Shown here: in pieces, positions 11,501 to 21,775 of the stretch | Layout of the letters: each line of letters starts with the position of its first letter | Numbering within the stretch: position 1 is the stretch's first letter | Origin: Rhizophagus clarus | Taxonomy: Eukaryota; Glomeromycota; Glomeromycetes; Glomerales; Glomeraceae | Length of the DNA stretch: 64,000 nt | Assembly: GCA_015698045.1 (NCBI GenBank) | Contig: BLAL01000156.1 | Span: 1 to 64,000 of the forward strand | Direction: 5' to 3' | Made by a program: the position numbers and the translations under genes | The notes under the pieces: model-generated | Told to the model about the DNA's origin: nothing | The model's input: the letters and a program-made list of their open reading frames with translations, nothing else | Databases searched by the model: none

Positions 11501-11998
11501 ATAGAATTTCAAAGTAAACGGTATTTAATTTTCTTTTTTGTTTTTTTTTTATTTAACAAAACGTTTACTGACGGTTTCGTTAGTTTTTTTTGCAGGCGCA
11601 GGAAACCGAAAGAAAGGTTCCAATCCTAATATAAAGGTAAAAAACCTTGAAAAAAACGTTTTTTACATTTTCAACGAAACAGTGAAAGTAAAGAAAGAAA
11701 GGCCAGAAAATTTAGTGCATTTAATATCCGAAATAGTGTAGTTAATAGTGTAGTAAATTGATTTATTTGTAATGCTTTAATTAAATAAATTAAATAAATT
11801 AATTGATGTTAATTAACAATAAAAGTAATTGTAAATGTCAAAAATTTTGAAAAATTTCGCAGATTTGTTTTTGAAAATTTTCACAGATTTTTTTGTGTTT
11901 GCAGAACTGCGCAGAAATCCATGAAATTTTTCAGTGCTGCGCATCGGCATGTCCTCAGATCTGCGCAGAATTGGGTTTCGCAGAATTGCGCAGATCTG
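8505..11998. mobile_element. CAGATCTG-ended transposon filled with a micro-exon array
   Basis: Both ends carry CAGATCTGCG with inverted subterminal repeats of GCAGAT/ATCTGC (8505-8720 at the left; 11860-12000 at the right, for example GCGCAGATCTG and CAGAACTGCGCAGAAA). The DNA outside both ends is minus-strand coding sequence of the ATPase and of a coiled-coil/membrane gene, so the element interrupts a gene cluster. The interior has no transposase. It is A/T-rich with AAAGAAATAATTTTTTAA repeats at 8750-8900, then a 2.4-kb exon-like array. Superfamily unknown; no unambiguous target duplication was found. Confidence 0.65.
9225..11700 (+). repeat. Long tandem micro-exon/intron-like array
   Basis: About twenty related units of 100-120 bp. 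The first three (9280-9430) are intronless 60-bp repeats (GAGGTCCTTGA..CTCTCCATTTCGAAGG). Later ones have a T-run ending AG, a 26-41 nt exon-like core (GTCTGGAATTTAGAGGCGGA..TTCGAAG) and a GTAA/GTAT donor. Example cores: 10490-10523 (34 nt) and 10608-10641 (34 nt, donor mutated to AT). Many units carry two palindromes: one around the donor (ATTTCGAAG at 10397-10405 and CTTCGAAAT at 10415-10423, loop starting at the splice-site GT) and AACGAACGTTACTAATGTTCGTT around a CTAAT branch motif. Function unknown; splicing is predicted only. Confidence 0.75.
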
Positions 11999-12002
11999 TG
12001 GA

Positions 12003-13100
12003 CCAAAATTTTTTCTGATGTACGAGAGAATTTGTGCCATATGATATATATGATTAGTAATACTATTGCGAAGATGAATGCATACTGAAAAAATAAGGAA
12101 TCAGATTTCTCATTAGCCGGAGCTTGGATCACTTTGTAATCTGCAGTAATGGGTAATATTAAGGGATCCCTTTGGGGGCAGGCGAGTTCAGGATTAGTGA
12201 TATCGTTATCTTTCTCTAGTCCACTAACACTTGAAGGTTCACTTTGACCAGAGGCGCTTAGGCATGATCTTGTCCCTCCAACCACTTCAGACTCGCTGGA
12301 TGTTTTTTAAGTCTGCTTGGTTAAACAAGCATTAGCCGATCCCTTTAGGTTCGCTTCTTGAAGAAGAGAATTTCTTTTTAACAAGGTATATTGCAATACC
12401 TCTAGTAAATCTTCCTTAGCAATTTTTTTTCGATTTCCTTCACTTTATTTTTGAGTCCAAGCTCATAGACAAGACTCTTTAAATTATCATCAATCCAATC
12501 AGGTAATTTTGAATCTTTCTGTTTTCCTGGTGTCCCTGTTACCTCTTCCACTACATCTGAATCAAAGAAAGATGTATGTAGTAGAGAATCCTCCTGTTCT
12601 ACTTTCAGATCTTCCAACTTACCTTCCAATTCACTTATTTTAGCTTCAAGAGAGAGAATCTTGATCTTGTCAAGGGACGAAGCTTTCTGTGCCAAAGTCG
12701 CTTCTTTCTCCAGTATTTTAATCAAGAATTTGAGTGATTTGATTTCGGCAGAATATTTTTCTCGCTCTGCTTTACGCTCAGTATGGGATAACTGTTCAGA
12801 AGATCTAAACCTAGTATTGGTCGCATTCAGCTGGCTAATCTTTTTATTAGCATTAGCTTGAACTAGCATAAGATCCTTTTTTTGCTTTAAACATACATCC
12901 TGCAGTTCTTTATAATCATTAGCAATATCAGAAGCAGTTTTGATACTACCGCGCAATGCTTTCTCAAGTTCTGATTCACGGTTGCTACCAAGCCGACGAC
13001 CTGAAGGGATTTGTTTACCTAGTAAACCTCCAACTACCCCTTTATCCTCGATATCTTTTAAGGTATGCATATTGGATATAATTTTTTTCGGCCTAGTCAT
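12003..13100 (-). pseudogene. Coiled-coil protein with C-terminal membrane anchor (frameshifted)
   Basis: Starts at ATG 13100. The first 232 residues are rich in heptads (LFILKILEKEATLAQK-like stretches; ISELEGKLEDLKVEQE) typical of a long coiled coil. Near 12425 a run of A shifts the frame; the continuing frame (AKEDLLEVLQYTLLKRNSLL) leads through one TAA to a Ser-rich linker and a hydrophobic helix (YAFIFAIVLLIIYIIW) about 10 residues from where the transposon end cuts in. Read together, this is one tail-anchored coiled-coil protein of about 360 residues broken by a frameshift, a nonsense codon and an insertion. It lies co-linear between retropepsin/gag-like genes and the ATPase. I do not recognise the family; a minor structural protein of the same element is possible. 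Confidence 0.55.
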
Positions 13101-13147
13101 TAGTATACTAAAAAAAATATGAGCGATTCTGAAAACATTTTATTTTT

Positions 13148-13295
13148 ATGGATACTACCGATACTATTATTACTAATACTACTAATACTACTGATACTAC
13201 CATATTACTGATACTAGCATACTATCAATACTACCAATACTACCAATACTACCGTATTACTGATACTAGCATAATACCAGTATTACTGATATTTT
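13148..13295 (+). repeat. Minisatellite of GATACTACC / AATACTACT units
   Basis: Nine-base units (ACTACTAAT, ACTACCAAT) repeated with interruptions by TATTACTGATACTAGCAT. Any open frame across it is a consequence of the repeat. It fills the gap between the divergent coiled-coil gene (-) and the HTH gene (+). Confidence 0.85.
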
Positions 13296-13349
13296 TTGTA
13301 CATTTTTTATTTATAGTGAAAAAAAAATCTCTAACGATTAGCTACTAAT

Positions 13350-13798
13350 ATGATCACACCCCCGCTTAAAACACATATTAGTTCCAGGGCTAGTTACTTA
13401 TCTCCCACAGATTATAAAGACATTATGCAATACCGTGATATGAAGTCCAAACCTTTAGCTCAGCTAAGTAAAAAATATAATATATCGAATAGTCGCTTAT
13501 ATCAAATTTGGAGAGGACAGGAGTTTAACAGGATTCAATGGAATGATTTAGCGGTCATTTCAAGTATGAACGTTATGGATAAATAGAATGATACTCAAAT
13601 TAGCGCTTCAGAAGAGGATGTTATTTCAGATAGTAAAGCAAAAAAAACTGAAGGAAGGAAATCGAGAACCAAGGCTGTTTGCGCTTCTGATTCTATTTCA
13701 CCTACCGTATCTTCTGAAGATGTCTTGGATTTGTATAAGAGAACTAGTTCTGAAATAGAAAAATTTAGAGCATCTGGTCGTCCTCTTATTACCAAATA
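13350..13798 (+). pseudogene. Small helix-turn-helix protein with in-frame TAG
   Basis: Begins at ATG 13350. Residues 22-60 contain a helix-turn-helix-like stretch (PLAQLSKKYNISNSRLYQIW) as found in Homeodomain-like or resolvase-type domains. A TAG at 13583-13585 follows MDK; the same frame then continues for 70 codons of charged and Ser-rich sequence (ISASEEDVISDSKAKK; SSEDVLDLYKRTSSEIEKF) to TAG at 13796-13798. The coding character continues past the first stop, so a CAG-to-TAG change is likely. It is the only plus-strand gene within the minus-strand gag/ATPase/integrase cluster, which would suit a regulator of that element. That role is an inference. Confidence 0.5.
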
Positions 13799-14077
13799 GT
13801 TATTCGTCCTATTCAATCTGACTGCACAAACTATTATAATATCCTATAATTTCCAAATTCGATTGAATGCTAGAAAATAATGCCTTTTCGAGCTCTCTCA
13901 TACGAATTGCCATATCCTCATAACTCATGCAGTTTACGCACTTTTTTTTAAGTCCCTATTACCAGTCAGGCTAGAAGAATCGGCGGATGCTTGATCCTGC
14001 TCCTCTTTTGGCGGATCCTTGATTACCGGAGCCTTGCTAAAGGTTGGGATAATGTAAGCTTTCCCATGTAACTTCAT
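13799..14077 (-). other. Decayed 3' part of the gag-protease gene
   Basis: Downstream of the retropepsin stop, the minus strand keeps coding-like segments (GKAYIIPTFSKAPVIKDPPK and QDQASADSSS) broken by several stops. Probably the C-terminal linker of the polyprotein. Nothing else is seen. Confidence 0.35.
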
Positions 14078-14561
14078 TCAGAATTGATTTTTATTTGGGT
14101 CGAGAACACCTTGAACTTTCCTAATCCATGTCATACCTAAACATAACATTGGTTCAGGTTCTCCATTATCAATACGAGTAAAATTTCCAGTAACTGTGAC
14201 AATCTTACCATCCTTATCTCTAATACTGATTGGTACATCCGTAAACCATCCTAATGCTTCGGTAATGTGTTTGGAGTTGCCCTTTATAGCGAAATCAGAT
14301 GGCTTATCAACTTTCCATCCAAATGCATTGATTGCTGGATCATTCATACAGCAAAATTCACTTGCAGAATCTAAAAAAGAATTAGAGATTAATAGGTCAT
14401 TTATATTAGCATTTAAGTATTGTAGGGATGAAAACTACTCATCTTTTTTTGATTTCTCCTCAAGAGCCTTTCGAGATAGACACATTTTGCGCATTGCTGG
14501 TGAAAGCTTTGGCAATAGCTCGTCATATGTTTCAGGCTGACTGAATTCCGGGGATAACTTT
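14078..14561 (-). pseudogene. Retropepsin-like aspartic protease
   Basis: The minus frame carries FLDSASEF (catalytic Asp-Ser-Gly type motif with Ala for Gly), then GWFTDVPISIRDKDG and LCLGMTWIRK, the Leu-Gly-x-x-Trp-Leu/Ile block near the end of retropepsins. A TAG at 14435-14437 lies between an upstream segment (PETYDELLPKLSPAMRKMC) and the catalytic motif, in the same frame. Retropepsins cleave Gag/Pol polyproteins. It follows directly, after a frameshift in an A-run near 14580, on the zinc-knuckle gag-like frame, as in a gag-pro polyprotein. Family call is good; the DSA variant and stop suggest an inactive copy. Confidence 0.65.
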
Positions 14562-15298
14562 TCATTTACTGGTACCTGTTTTTTTTTCTGGTGGATCATA
14601 TCCAGGCCATCTATTATTTTCCTCATCATAACCATCCCCATCATTATCAGAATCTGGAGGCGTGTTTTGGAAATTTATAGGTGTAAGAGGCTTAAAATAA
14701 CCCCAATTAAAATTGGATCGTGCAATCTGCTTAGGACAACTACTTTTACTATGGCCTGTTTCCCCACAAGTATCACATTTACGTATATCTAGTTTCTGGA
14801 ATTGATTTGTTAGTTGATTTACAGCATCACGAGTTTCATTTATTCCCTCCTCTACTCTATCAATTCTAGCAGAGACATTGCTTCGCTGTGGATGAGGTCT
14901 TTGAAAAGGTTTTACAGGATAATCGTGGTCCATTTCTTCCTGGCTAATATAACCTAAATTTTTTAAGTATTCATATATGTGATAATTTCTCATACCTTCC
15001 TCTGACTTTGTAAAAGCTGGTGGACCTCTCAGTTGTCTAACGGGTTTGATAGGTTTAACAGTTTGAGGAGTAGGTATATGCGTTTGCTTAGCCATTTGAG
15101 ATTCTAATTCAGTAATTTTCTTTATTAATGTCTGGTTTTCAGTTTTTTGCTGTGCTAATGCGTCTTGAATCGCCTTTTGCATATCATCTTTATTAAAAGC
15201 TGGTTGAGAAACTAGAGTAACTTGTGGTAAAGAATAGGATACTGGATTTATACTAGGTAAGGCTTGATTGGCAAATTGATTCATTCCTCTGAAATTAG
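14562..15298 (-). pseudogene. Gag-like C-terminal part with CCHC zinc knuckle
   Basis: A 240-codon frame starting at ATG 15284 (possibly only an internal Met). It has a Gln-rich helical region (DDMQKAIQDALAQQKTENQ), a proline-rich part, a coiled stretch (RVEEGINETRDAVNQL) and a canonical CX2CX4HX4C zinc knuckle (CDTCGETGHSKSSC). The zinc knuckle binds nucleic acid in Gag nucleocapsids. The frame continues upstream (NFRG before the Met) into the border of the 15299-16280 transposon, beyond which the N-terminal gag half resumes, so one gene has been split by insertion. Downstream it shifts frame into the retropepsin. Confidence 0.65.
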
Positions 15299-16280
15299 GG
15301 CTCTGATCAGTTCGGTTCGGTTTGGTTTTTGCAAAAACTGATACCGAACTGAATTAATCGGTATCAGTATTAATGATTACTGAAACTAATCGGTAATTAC
15401 CGAAAACCGAACCGATTTACCGAACGAGTTTAGTAAAAAAACGTTTCGCAACGTTTAGCAAAAAAAAAGTTGCGAAATGATTTTTTCTTATCAAATCATC
15501 CATAAAAAAACGTTTCACAACATTTTTATTAAAGTGACAAAAAAAAATGTTGCGAGACGTTTTTTTTATATTAAATCATTTTATAAAAACGTTTTGCAAC
15601 GTTTTTAAATAAAAAGGAAAATAATGTTGTGAAACGTTATTTTCTATATTTAATTTCTGATGTAAAAAATGTTTCGCAACATTTTTTACAAGTTTCGCAA
15701 AAATAACGTTACAAAACGTTATTTTTTTTATATCAAACGTTTATGTAAAAAACGTTTCGTAACGTTTTTTACAATGTTCGCAAAAATAACGTTGCGAATC
15801 GTTATTTTTCATAATAAATTGTTTATGTAAAAAACATTTCGCAACGTTTTTTACAAATTTCGCAAAAATAACGTTGCGAAACGTTATTTTTTTATCAAAT
15901 CGTTTATGTAAAAAACGTTTCGCAATATTTTTTACAAGTTTTGCAAAAATAATGTTGCGAAATGTTATTTTTTATCAAATCGTTTATGTAAAAAACGTTT
16001 TCCAACGTTTTTTATAAGTTCCGCAAAAATAATGTTGCGAAACGTTATTTTTTATATCAAACGTTTATGTAAAAAACGTTTCGCAACGTTTTTTTTTAAC
16101 TACATTATTTACGTTTTTCTTATAAAAAAAAACATTTTTATTATCGGTAAATCGGTTCAGTAAATCGCAAAACTGATACCGAAACCGAAAGTTTCAGTTC
16201 GATAAATCATAAAACTGAAACCACTCCGATACCAAAACTGGTCAGTATGGTTCGGTAATTACCAAAACCGATCGGAGTCC
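15299..16280. mobile_element. Non-autonomous transposon with palindromic tandem array
   Basis: Ends are inverted and rich in ACCGAA/TTCGGT (GGCTCTGATCAGTTCGG at the left; ..CCGATCGGAGTCC at the right). The 15430-16100 interior is a tandem array of about 85 bp built from AAAACGTTTCGCAACGTTTT and its inverse AACGTTGCGAAACGTT, so each unit can fold on itself. No open frame. It splits the gag-like gene: the frame ending at about 16283 and that beginning at 15298 belong together. No clear target duplication. Confidence 0.7.
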
Positions 16281-17111
16281 TATCTAAAATTCTTCCACTC
16301 AAATTTTGTTCACGCTCTAGCCACATATTTTTAGTTCAGTGAAAAAGGCATTAATGCCTTCAGGATTGGCGATTCTCATCCAGGTATAAAAATCACCTGT
16401 TAAATGGCTTTTATGAAACCCTAGGACTTGCGCATCATTGTCTGCTACTCCTAATAATAGTGGTCGAATTCTGGCTTCATAAGTATCAGGGGTATCATAG
16501 GGTTGATATCTTTCTTGAGTTAATCTTTGAATAGCCGATTGCTGATTTTCAATAGTCTCTCGCTGGTATTTTGCTCTCATCCAAGTTCGTAATGTATCTG
16601 GAGTATTTATAGCCGGATTTCCTGCTACAAGACCATTATTTGCTGGTACTGGAGCGTATTTTCCACCCATTATAGATTTTAAAATATTACACTTGACCGC
16701 ATTATCAAAATCTTCTGCATTTGCATTTTCAAGAACTGTCATGTGCCCTTCAAGATATGCCCATGATTGAATAACTTTATCCAAATAATCATCAGGAGGT
16801 TCTTGGCCTATATAAGGTTGAAATTTTGCAAGAATAGGGGCCATTAATTTCAATACTGGTAAACGTCTACCTTCAGCCATGTTTAGTGGATTATTCTGTA
16901 GCGCTAAAATAATTTGGCGAGAATTTTTTTCTTTAGCCTTCCATTTTTCATATCGCTCATAGAGCCTGTCCCGATTATACTCTAATAAACCTATATCTCC
17001 TCTACATCGCTGTAAGTGGTGGGCATTTTGCTGATACAGTAATTGCAAGACAAATTTTTCTTGTACCAGCACACCTATACAGGTTTGCTTTCTTCCTATA
17101 TTGCCTAACAT
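16281..17111 (-). pseudogene. Gag-like (capsid-type) protein, N-terminal half
   Basis: A 264-codon frame (ATG 17111) of helical, mostly soluble sequence: PPDDYLDKVIQSWAYLEG, AEDFDNAVKCNILKSIMGG, TPDTLRTWMRAKYQRETI and DTYEARIRPLLLGVADND followed by HLTGDFYTWM. Length, position before a zinc knuckle and protease, and helical make-up fit a retrotransposon/domesticated Gag capsid. After TELK a one-base shift moves coding into another frame (NMWLEREQNLSG) that runs to the transposon border. A TAG/TAA follows the shift in the original frame. Gag identity is an inference from architecture rather than from a specific motif. Confidence 0.5.
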
Positions 17112-17126
17112 TCTATTTACTTGACT

Positions 17127-17396
17127 TTAGGCATTAGCCCGCAACTGCTGAAGATTAGCAACAACCCTATCCATCGCTCCTTCAGCAAGATCTCTTCGCG
17201 TAATAGCAAGATCTTGCTCAGCCTCTGCATCATATCGCCTTCTCTGCTCACAGAGTAAATCCTGCTGTAAGGTAGTTTCTTTTCTTCGAATCTGTCTTGT
17301 GGCCCTTTTTACTTGATCAGCCATGATCGCTCTAGCCGTTGTTGGGTTGTCCACAAATCCATCTATAGCATTCATTAACTCTATTATTGTCACCAT
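17127..17396 (-). CDS. Hypothetical coiled-coil protein, 89 residues
   Basis: ATG 17396 to a stop at 17127, separated from the next gag-like start by only 15 nt. The sequence is charged and helical (QVKRATRQIRRKETTLQQDL; RRDLAEGAMDRVVANLQQL). No family recognised. The tight spacing and common frame trend suggest it may be the N-terminal part of the gag-like protein split by a stop. Confidence 0.45.
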   Translation of the reverse strand: MVTIIELMNAIDGFVDNPTTARAIMADQVKRATRQIRRKETTLQQDLLCEQRRRYDAEAEQDLAITRRDLAEGAMDRVVANLQQLRANA

Positions 17397-17414
17397 ATTA
17401 TCATCAGAATTATA

Positions 17415-17849
17415 TTAATCTGGAGAATTTCCTCGTTCTGGAGTATTCTTTCGCGATGAGATGGACTTGATCTTACATCGCAATTTTTTCACTTGCTCTT
17501 CGGACTCTAATAATTTATTTTCTAAGGTAGAGATATATTTTCCCTTATCTCGCACATCTTTCCTAGCTTGATATAGCTGATTTTTTAGGCTGGAGATTTT
17601 GGATTTCAGTTCTGATATTTCTTCTTTTGAAGCATTCTCAAGATGCTCTATTTCCCTATTGAGATCCTGAATTTCTTGCTCACACCGGGAATAATCTCGC
17701 TCCAGTTGATTAATTCGTCTTTCATTCTGGCGATTAATATCCACTTCTGTTTGCAATTCACTACGAAGATAATAGTTCTCCTCCTCCAGCTCAGCTTTAT
17801 ATTCTTTACATGTTCTCCTCTGCCTTGGGTAAGGTCTACGAAATGACAT
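17415..17849 (-). CDS. Coiled-coil protein, 144 residues
   Basis: ATG 17849, open to 17415. After a basic N-terminus (RRPYPRQRRTCKEY) the protein is one long coiled coil (LEEENYYLRSELQTEVDINR; RDYSRCEQEIQDLNREIEHL) to a Ser/Lys tail. It is the first gene of the minus-strand set and lies 18 nt upstream of the next. Role unknown; possibly a structural or assembly protein of the same element. Intact in this copy. Confidence 0.5.
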   Translation of the reverse strand: MSFRRPYPRQRRTCKEYKAELEEENYYLRSELQTEVDINRQNERRINQLERDYSRCEQEIQDLNREIEHLENASKEEISELKSKISSLKNQLYQARKDVRDKGKYISTLENKLLESEEQVKKLRCKIKSISSRKNTPERGNSPD

Positions 17850-18333
17850 TCTTTTTTCATGATTATAAAAGTACTATTTTTTACACGCTTATATCGCGGA
17901 TTGCGTCATATCTGGTAAGGGGTTAGACTCTGATCACGTGATCATTGGTCACCAGATCATGTATAGTATATTTTACAATTTTACTAGGCGATCATAATGT
18001 AAATTATATAGCTATTTATTTCGCAAAAAATAAACTATAAGTTATGTTTGGCTAAATATTATACACTATAATAAAACCATATTCATTTTTATTCCTCCCC
18101 AGTTCCCTGCCAGTTCCTCGATAGTTCTAGGAATGTTCCAGGCGCCTTCGGCGAGTTGCTATAAATCACGAGATGATCGGCCAATCAGATTTCACCTCCC
18201 TTGATCTATAGACATGATAGCCAAGCCACCGTTATTATTCGATTAAATCATTACATTGATCAATTAATTTGTCTCGACACATCACTCGATATTTTTTTTA
18301 TAAAACAGTCACTCCTTAGAGAATCTTCCCACT
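17850..18333. other. Intergenic region between divergent genes
   Basis: No gene. Contains TGATCACGTGATCA-like palindromic sites near 17932-17945 and a GGCGCCTTCGGCGAG inverted repeat near 18150. A TTTTTTATAAAA box at 18292-18304 sits 30-40 bp before the first coding-like sequence of the Myb/SANT gene and could be its TATA element. Confidence 0.45.
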
Positions 18334-19086
18334 ATGTATAAAAATATCTTCTATCGAGTGGTCTGAAGCTCAACTTCGCCTTCTTATTAACGAACGAAAG
18401 CAAAGAAATACCGAATACCATGCCACCTCAAATAAGAAGAAACGAGATTTCTGGGAAGATATCGCTAATAAGTTGAACGAACGAGAAAATACAAACTATT
18501 TCAGAGGGGATGACTGTCATAAGAAGTTTTAGGCCTCACGAAAGCTTTTTATGTAAGTTAGTATTTGTTTGGGAATCTTGCTGGTCAATATACTAATTAT
18601 TATTTTTATTATTTATTAGACGGCAAAAAAATATAGAGAAGGAAAAGGAGATAAGAAAAGTTTGATTGGGGAGAAGATATATAAGGAATTTTCAACGAAG
18701 TTCTGGCTAAAGCCAGGTATTTTATATGCACAGCTCCTTCGGTAGAAATTTACTGAAATAAATAGTTTGACTTATTTATTTAATAACGAATCTATTTAAT
18801 ATAACTAGTATCATCTTTTGATCAAGCTCACAATGAAAGTGTTAGGAGGTTGAGTAGTGCGAGTTCATCAGCTAGTACACACCCAAGTTCCTCTTCAGAG
18901 AGAAAATCCGTCACATGTTCCTCTGATGTTTCTCCTGTTACATCAAGACCAGTAACACCATCAACTATCGAAACACCTCCCATCTCCAGATCAGTAACTC
19001 CAACCATCCCTTCTTTTTCTCAGAATGCGAATGTGATCAACGTTGCTATTAATTATGGCGGAGGAATAGATGAGAAACATGAATAA
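18334..19086 (+). pseudogene. Myb/SANT-like protein with Ser/Thr-rich tail (3 exons, broken)
   Basis: Exon 1 (about 18334-18552) encodes a Myb/SANT-like domain (IEWSEAQLRLLINERKQRN; KKRDFWEDIANKLNE). Exon 2 (18620-18718) continues TAKKYREGKGDKKSLIGEKI. Exon 3 (18827-19086) is Ser/Thr/Pro-rich and ends at TAA. Introns have GT..AG borders. The ATG at 18334 is one base out of frame with the domain, a TAG stands where the family has Trp (after CHKKF), and a further shift is needed before the exon 1 donor, so the copy is broken. Similar genes lie at 4232 and 38013. This family is abundant beside transposons in this window. Probably nuclear; partner unknown. Confidence 0.6.
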
Positions 19087-19723
19087 GTTTTTTAGCGTTT
19101 CTATAATGTTTTAGCAAATTTTATATTTTTCATGACTGTAAACGCGAAGCAATAGATTACAAAGCAAATGAATATTTTATTCTGTAAATATCCAGTTATG
19201 TTAGTAGAATATGAAAACAAATGTAATTAATGAATATTGATATCTCTTGTAAAACACATAACACGTTTAAAAACTCAAAGTAAAATCTTTATTATAATTT
19301 TGTAAAATTATACATGAGAAAGAGTCAGCCGGACTAAGTAAAAAATGAATAAAAAAAATGTTTGGAGTAGATCACGTTTAAAGGGAGGAATAAAGCACGA
19401 AATGAAATAATATCATGCTTTCCGCGAGATTTATAGTGTTTTTATAGATTTATTACAATTCTTTATCAAGTTATAGTATAGAATATCATGATTAAAATTT
19501 ATACGAAGTTACATAATCAAACTTGTCCATAGTATATATAAGCATTCTTTATTACAATATATAATATAAATCAAGGAGCATGTGCATATTCCAATTAATA
19601 AAGATATTTTACAAAGCATATTCTACAAAGCAAATTAATTAACACGACTAATTTAATTATCATATTTTAATTTCTCTCTATTTACCACTTTTTCTCATTC
19701 TGTCAGCCAGGCTATATTAAACC
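19087..19723. other. AT-rich intergenic region
   Basis: No gene or strong repeat is seen. It lies between two convergent genes and so holds both 3' ends. Several AATAAA-like and ATAAA signals occur but none can be assigned. Confidence 0.5.
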
Positions 19724-21775
19724 TTAAAATAATTCTTCTAACAAAGTGTTTAATCCATCATAATCAGTGAGTTTAGCTGTTTCGAAAATTTTTGACCATA
19801 GTGACGAATGTGCATGGCCTCTCCAGAATTCTTTGTATATCCCTGCCCATTTTTTAATGTCTTCTTCTCCAAATGGAATGCGTTCCAAGAATGGTCGAAA
19901 TACCATCAGATAAATAGCGCGCACAATTGAAATTAACTCAATATCCTTCGTATACTTGATTTTCTTTCCATCAATAATGTCCTGTAATACCTCATCGGGT
20001 AACGTTTCCAAAGATCCAGCAAATGAAACCGGTTGATTAATCTCTACCGCGAATCCCCAGTCAACAATTCGAATGTTCCCATCTTGGTCTCTTAGCAAGT
20101 TCCATTTTCGAAAATCGCGATGTATAAATCCTAGTTCATGCACTTTTTTCAGAGTGTTAATGATGGGGGAAACATCTTCTTTTCTCCATGTTTTAAATCG
20201 TTCACATAGTGGAGATAGAACAATAAACTTTGGTCCATAATCATCAGTATCAAGGTGTGATATTTCCAATGAAAGTAAGTTTTGTGAATTTAAGATAGCT
20301 AGTTTTTTCATTACAAATACCTCCCATCGAAATTGATCAATAAATTGTGCATCCTTTAACATTTTCACTGCAACTTTATTGTTATCATATGCCCCTTCAT
20401 AGACTACAGATGTCCTCCCTGTTCCAATTGATCTCACTAATTTGACCTCTTTATCTTCATGACGCACAGTTGATGGTACCCAGCCAAGTGTTTCCGGATT
20501 TTGAGACAACAGCGTGACAAACTGCTTCCATCCTGGAGCTGTTGCATCATCCGATTCTAATTTTGCGAGCGGTGTACGTTTATAGTTGCGATTATTATTA
20601 CCACTTCTGGTAATAAGAATTAACGAAAGTACATGACAATCTGTAATGATAGCATAAACGAACGCTCGGCGAGGTTGTAATTGAAGTAATTTCTCCCCAA
20701 AAGATACAGCATGGCCTATATCTGCATTCGAGAATATTCCATGTTGCGCTTTGATAACTCTGATTTCGCCAACAGCCACAACGTTAAGAGGATCAAGTGG
20801 GTCCTGTTTGCTCAAAATGACAAAGTCCGGTTTTCGTGTGTCTAATAGGGGGAAATTATGAACATCTAAAACATTATAGTGTATTATCTCAAATGTTCTT
20901 GTAATGACCTCGCATTCTTTAATAAAATACTCTTGTATATCTTTTTCTTTTTTTGACTTTGGGATTGTCTTTTTCTTGAACAAGCCAACCCTACTATTTT
21001 TTCTCAAAGTAATTGATTCATTTAAAGTAAATGGAAATGTCAGGTCTTCTTTAACCATCTTTCCCTTTTCGGTTTCAGTACAAGTTGCTAAGAAAAAACT
21101 AAAGTAAGAAAGTAAAGACGACAAATTTTAGAGTATCAACTTTGACATCTTACCTGGACAAGAGTACCAACCCGGATAGGACGCGTCGAGTTTGATCTTT
21201 TTAAGTCTACTTTCAATATCAGTACTGAACGTCATGAATCTATCATCGATGATTCCTGTTATTTCTTTTGTAATATCAGAAAATGTGCGTTTCACGGATT
21301 CTATTAAAATGGGAATGAAAGTATAAGTTTTCTCTGTTCACGTTCGAGTTGACCAATCATTACGACGCAAAGGCTTACCTTGATGTTCATCTAAATTGGG
21401 TTAGGAGAGACCAATAGTTAGTTATAGTCATTTCAGAAAGTTTGGATGTTGCAAATGCTTACCAGACAAAGCAGTAACAAACAACAGAATATTCTTGGAG
21501 AATGAATCCTTAACATTCGCTTCCCCAATGTTGAAACGCTTTAGGACAGAAAAAAGTTCTTCTTTCTCATTTAATTCCACTGCCTCATTTGGATTATCAT
21601 TATTATACGTTGCTTTGAGAGTGAGGCTGGCCGAAGAATAAGTATCTAATTTCGGAGCCATTTTGATTTTTATTTTTTCCTTGAGGTCGTCCACATCTTC
21701 AACTTCCTCTAATGAAACTTTAGTCCAGTTGTCTGTAGGAGTCACAAGTTTAAACCATACCTTTGGAGTTATCAT
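19724..21775 (-). CDS. Crinkler (CRN) effector: ubiquitin-like header, PD-(D/E)XK nuclease, protein kinase
   Basis: Predicted exons on the minus strand: 21775-21463, a 12-nt micro-exon 21390-21379, 21300-21154 and 21087-19724, joined by GT..AG introns in constant phase 1, giving 611 residues. Residues 1-104 form a Crinkler-type ubiquitin-like header (FKLVTPTDNWTKVSLEEV). Around 243-267 are RKPDFVIL and VVAVGEIRV, a PD-(D/E)XK pattern with Arg for the last Lys. A kinase domain follows: glycine loop GTGRTSVV (about 379), VAVK (399), HRDFRKWN (480) and DWG (500). CRNs are host- or competitor-directed effectors of fungi and oomycetes that act in nuclei after delivery. No signal peptide is evident, as in many fungal CRNs. 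All frames and splice sites are intact, unusual in this window. At the last intron a nearer AG would give a stop, so the second AG is used. Confidence 0.85.

Noticed and set aside
6660..17849. Calling the gag/protease/integrase set an LTR retrotransposon
   Set aside because: No reverse transcriptase, RNase H or LTRs are visible, and a packaging-type ATPase lies between protease and integrase.
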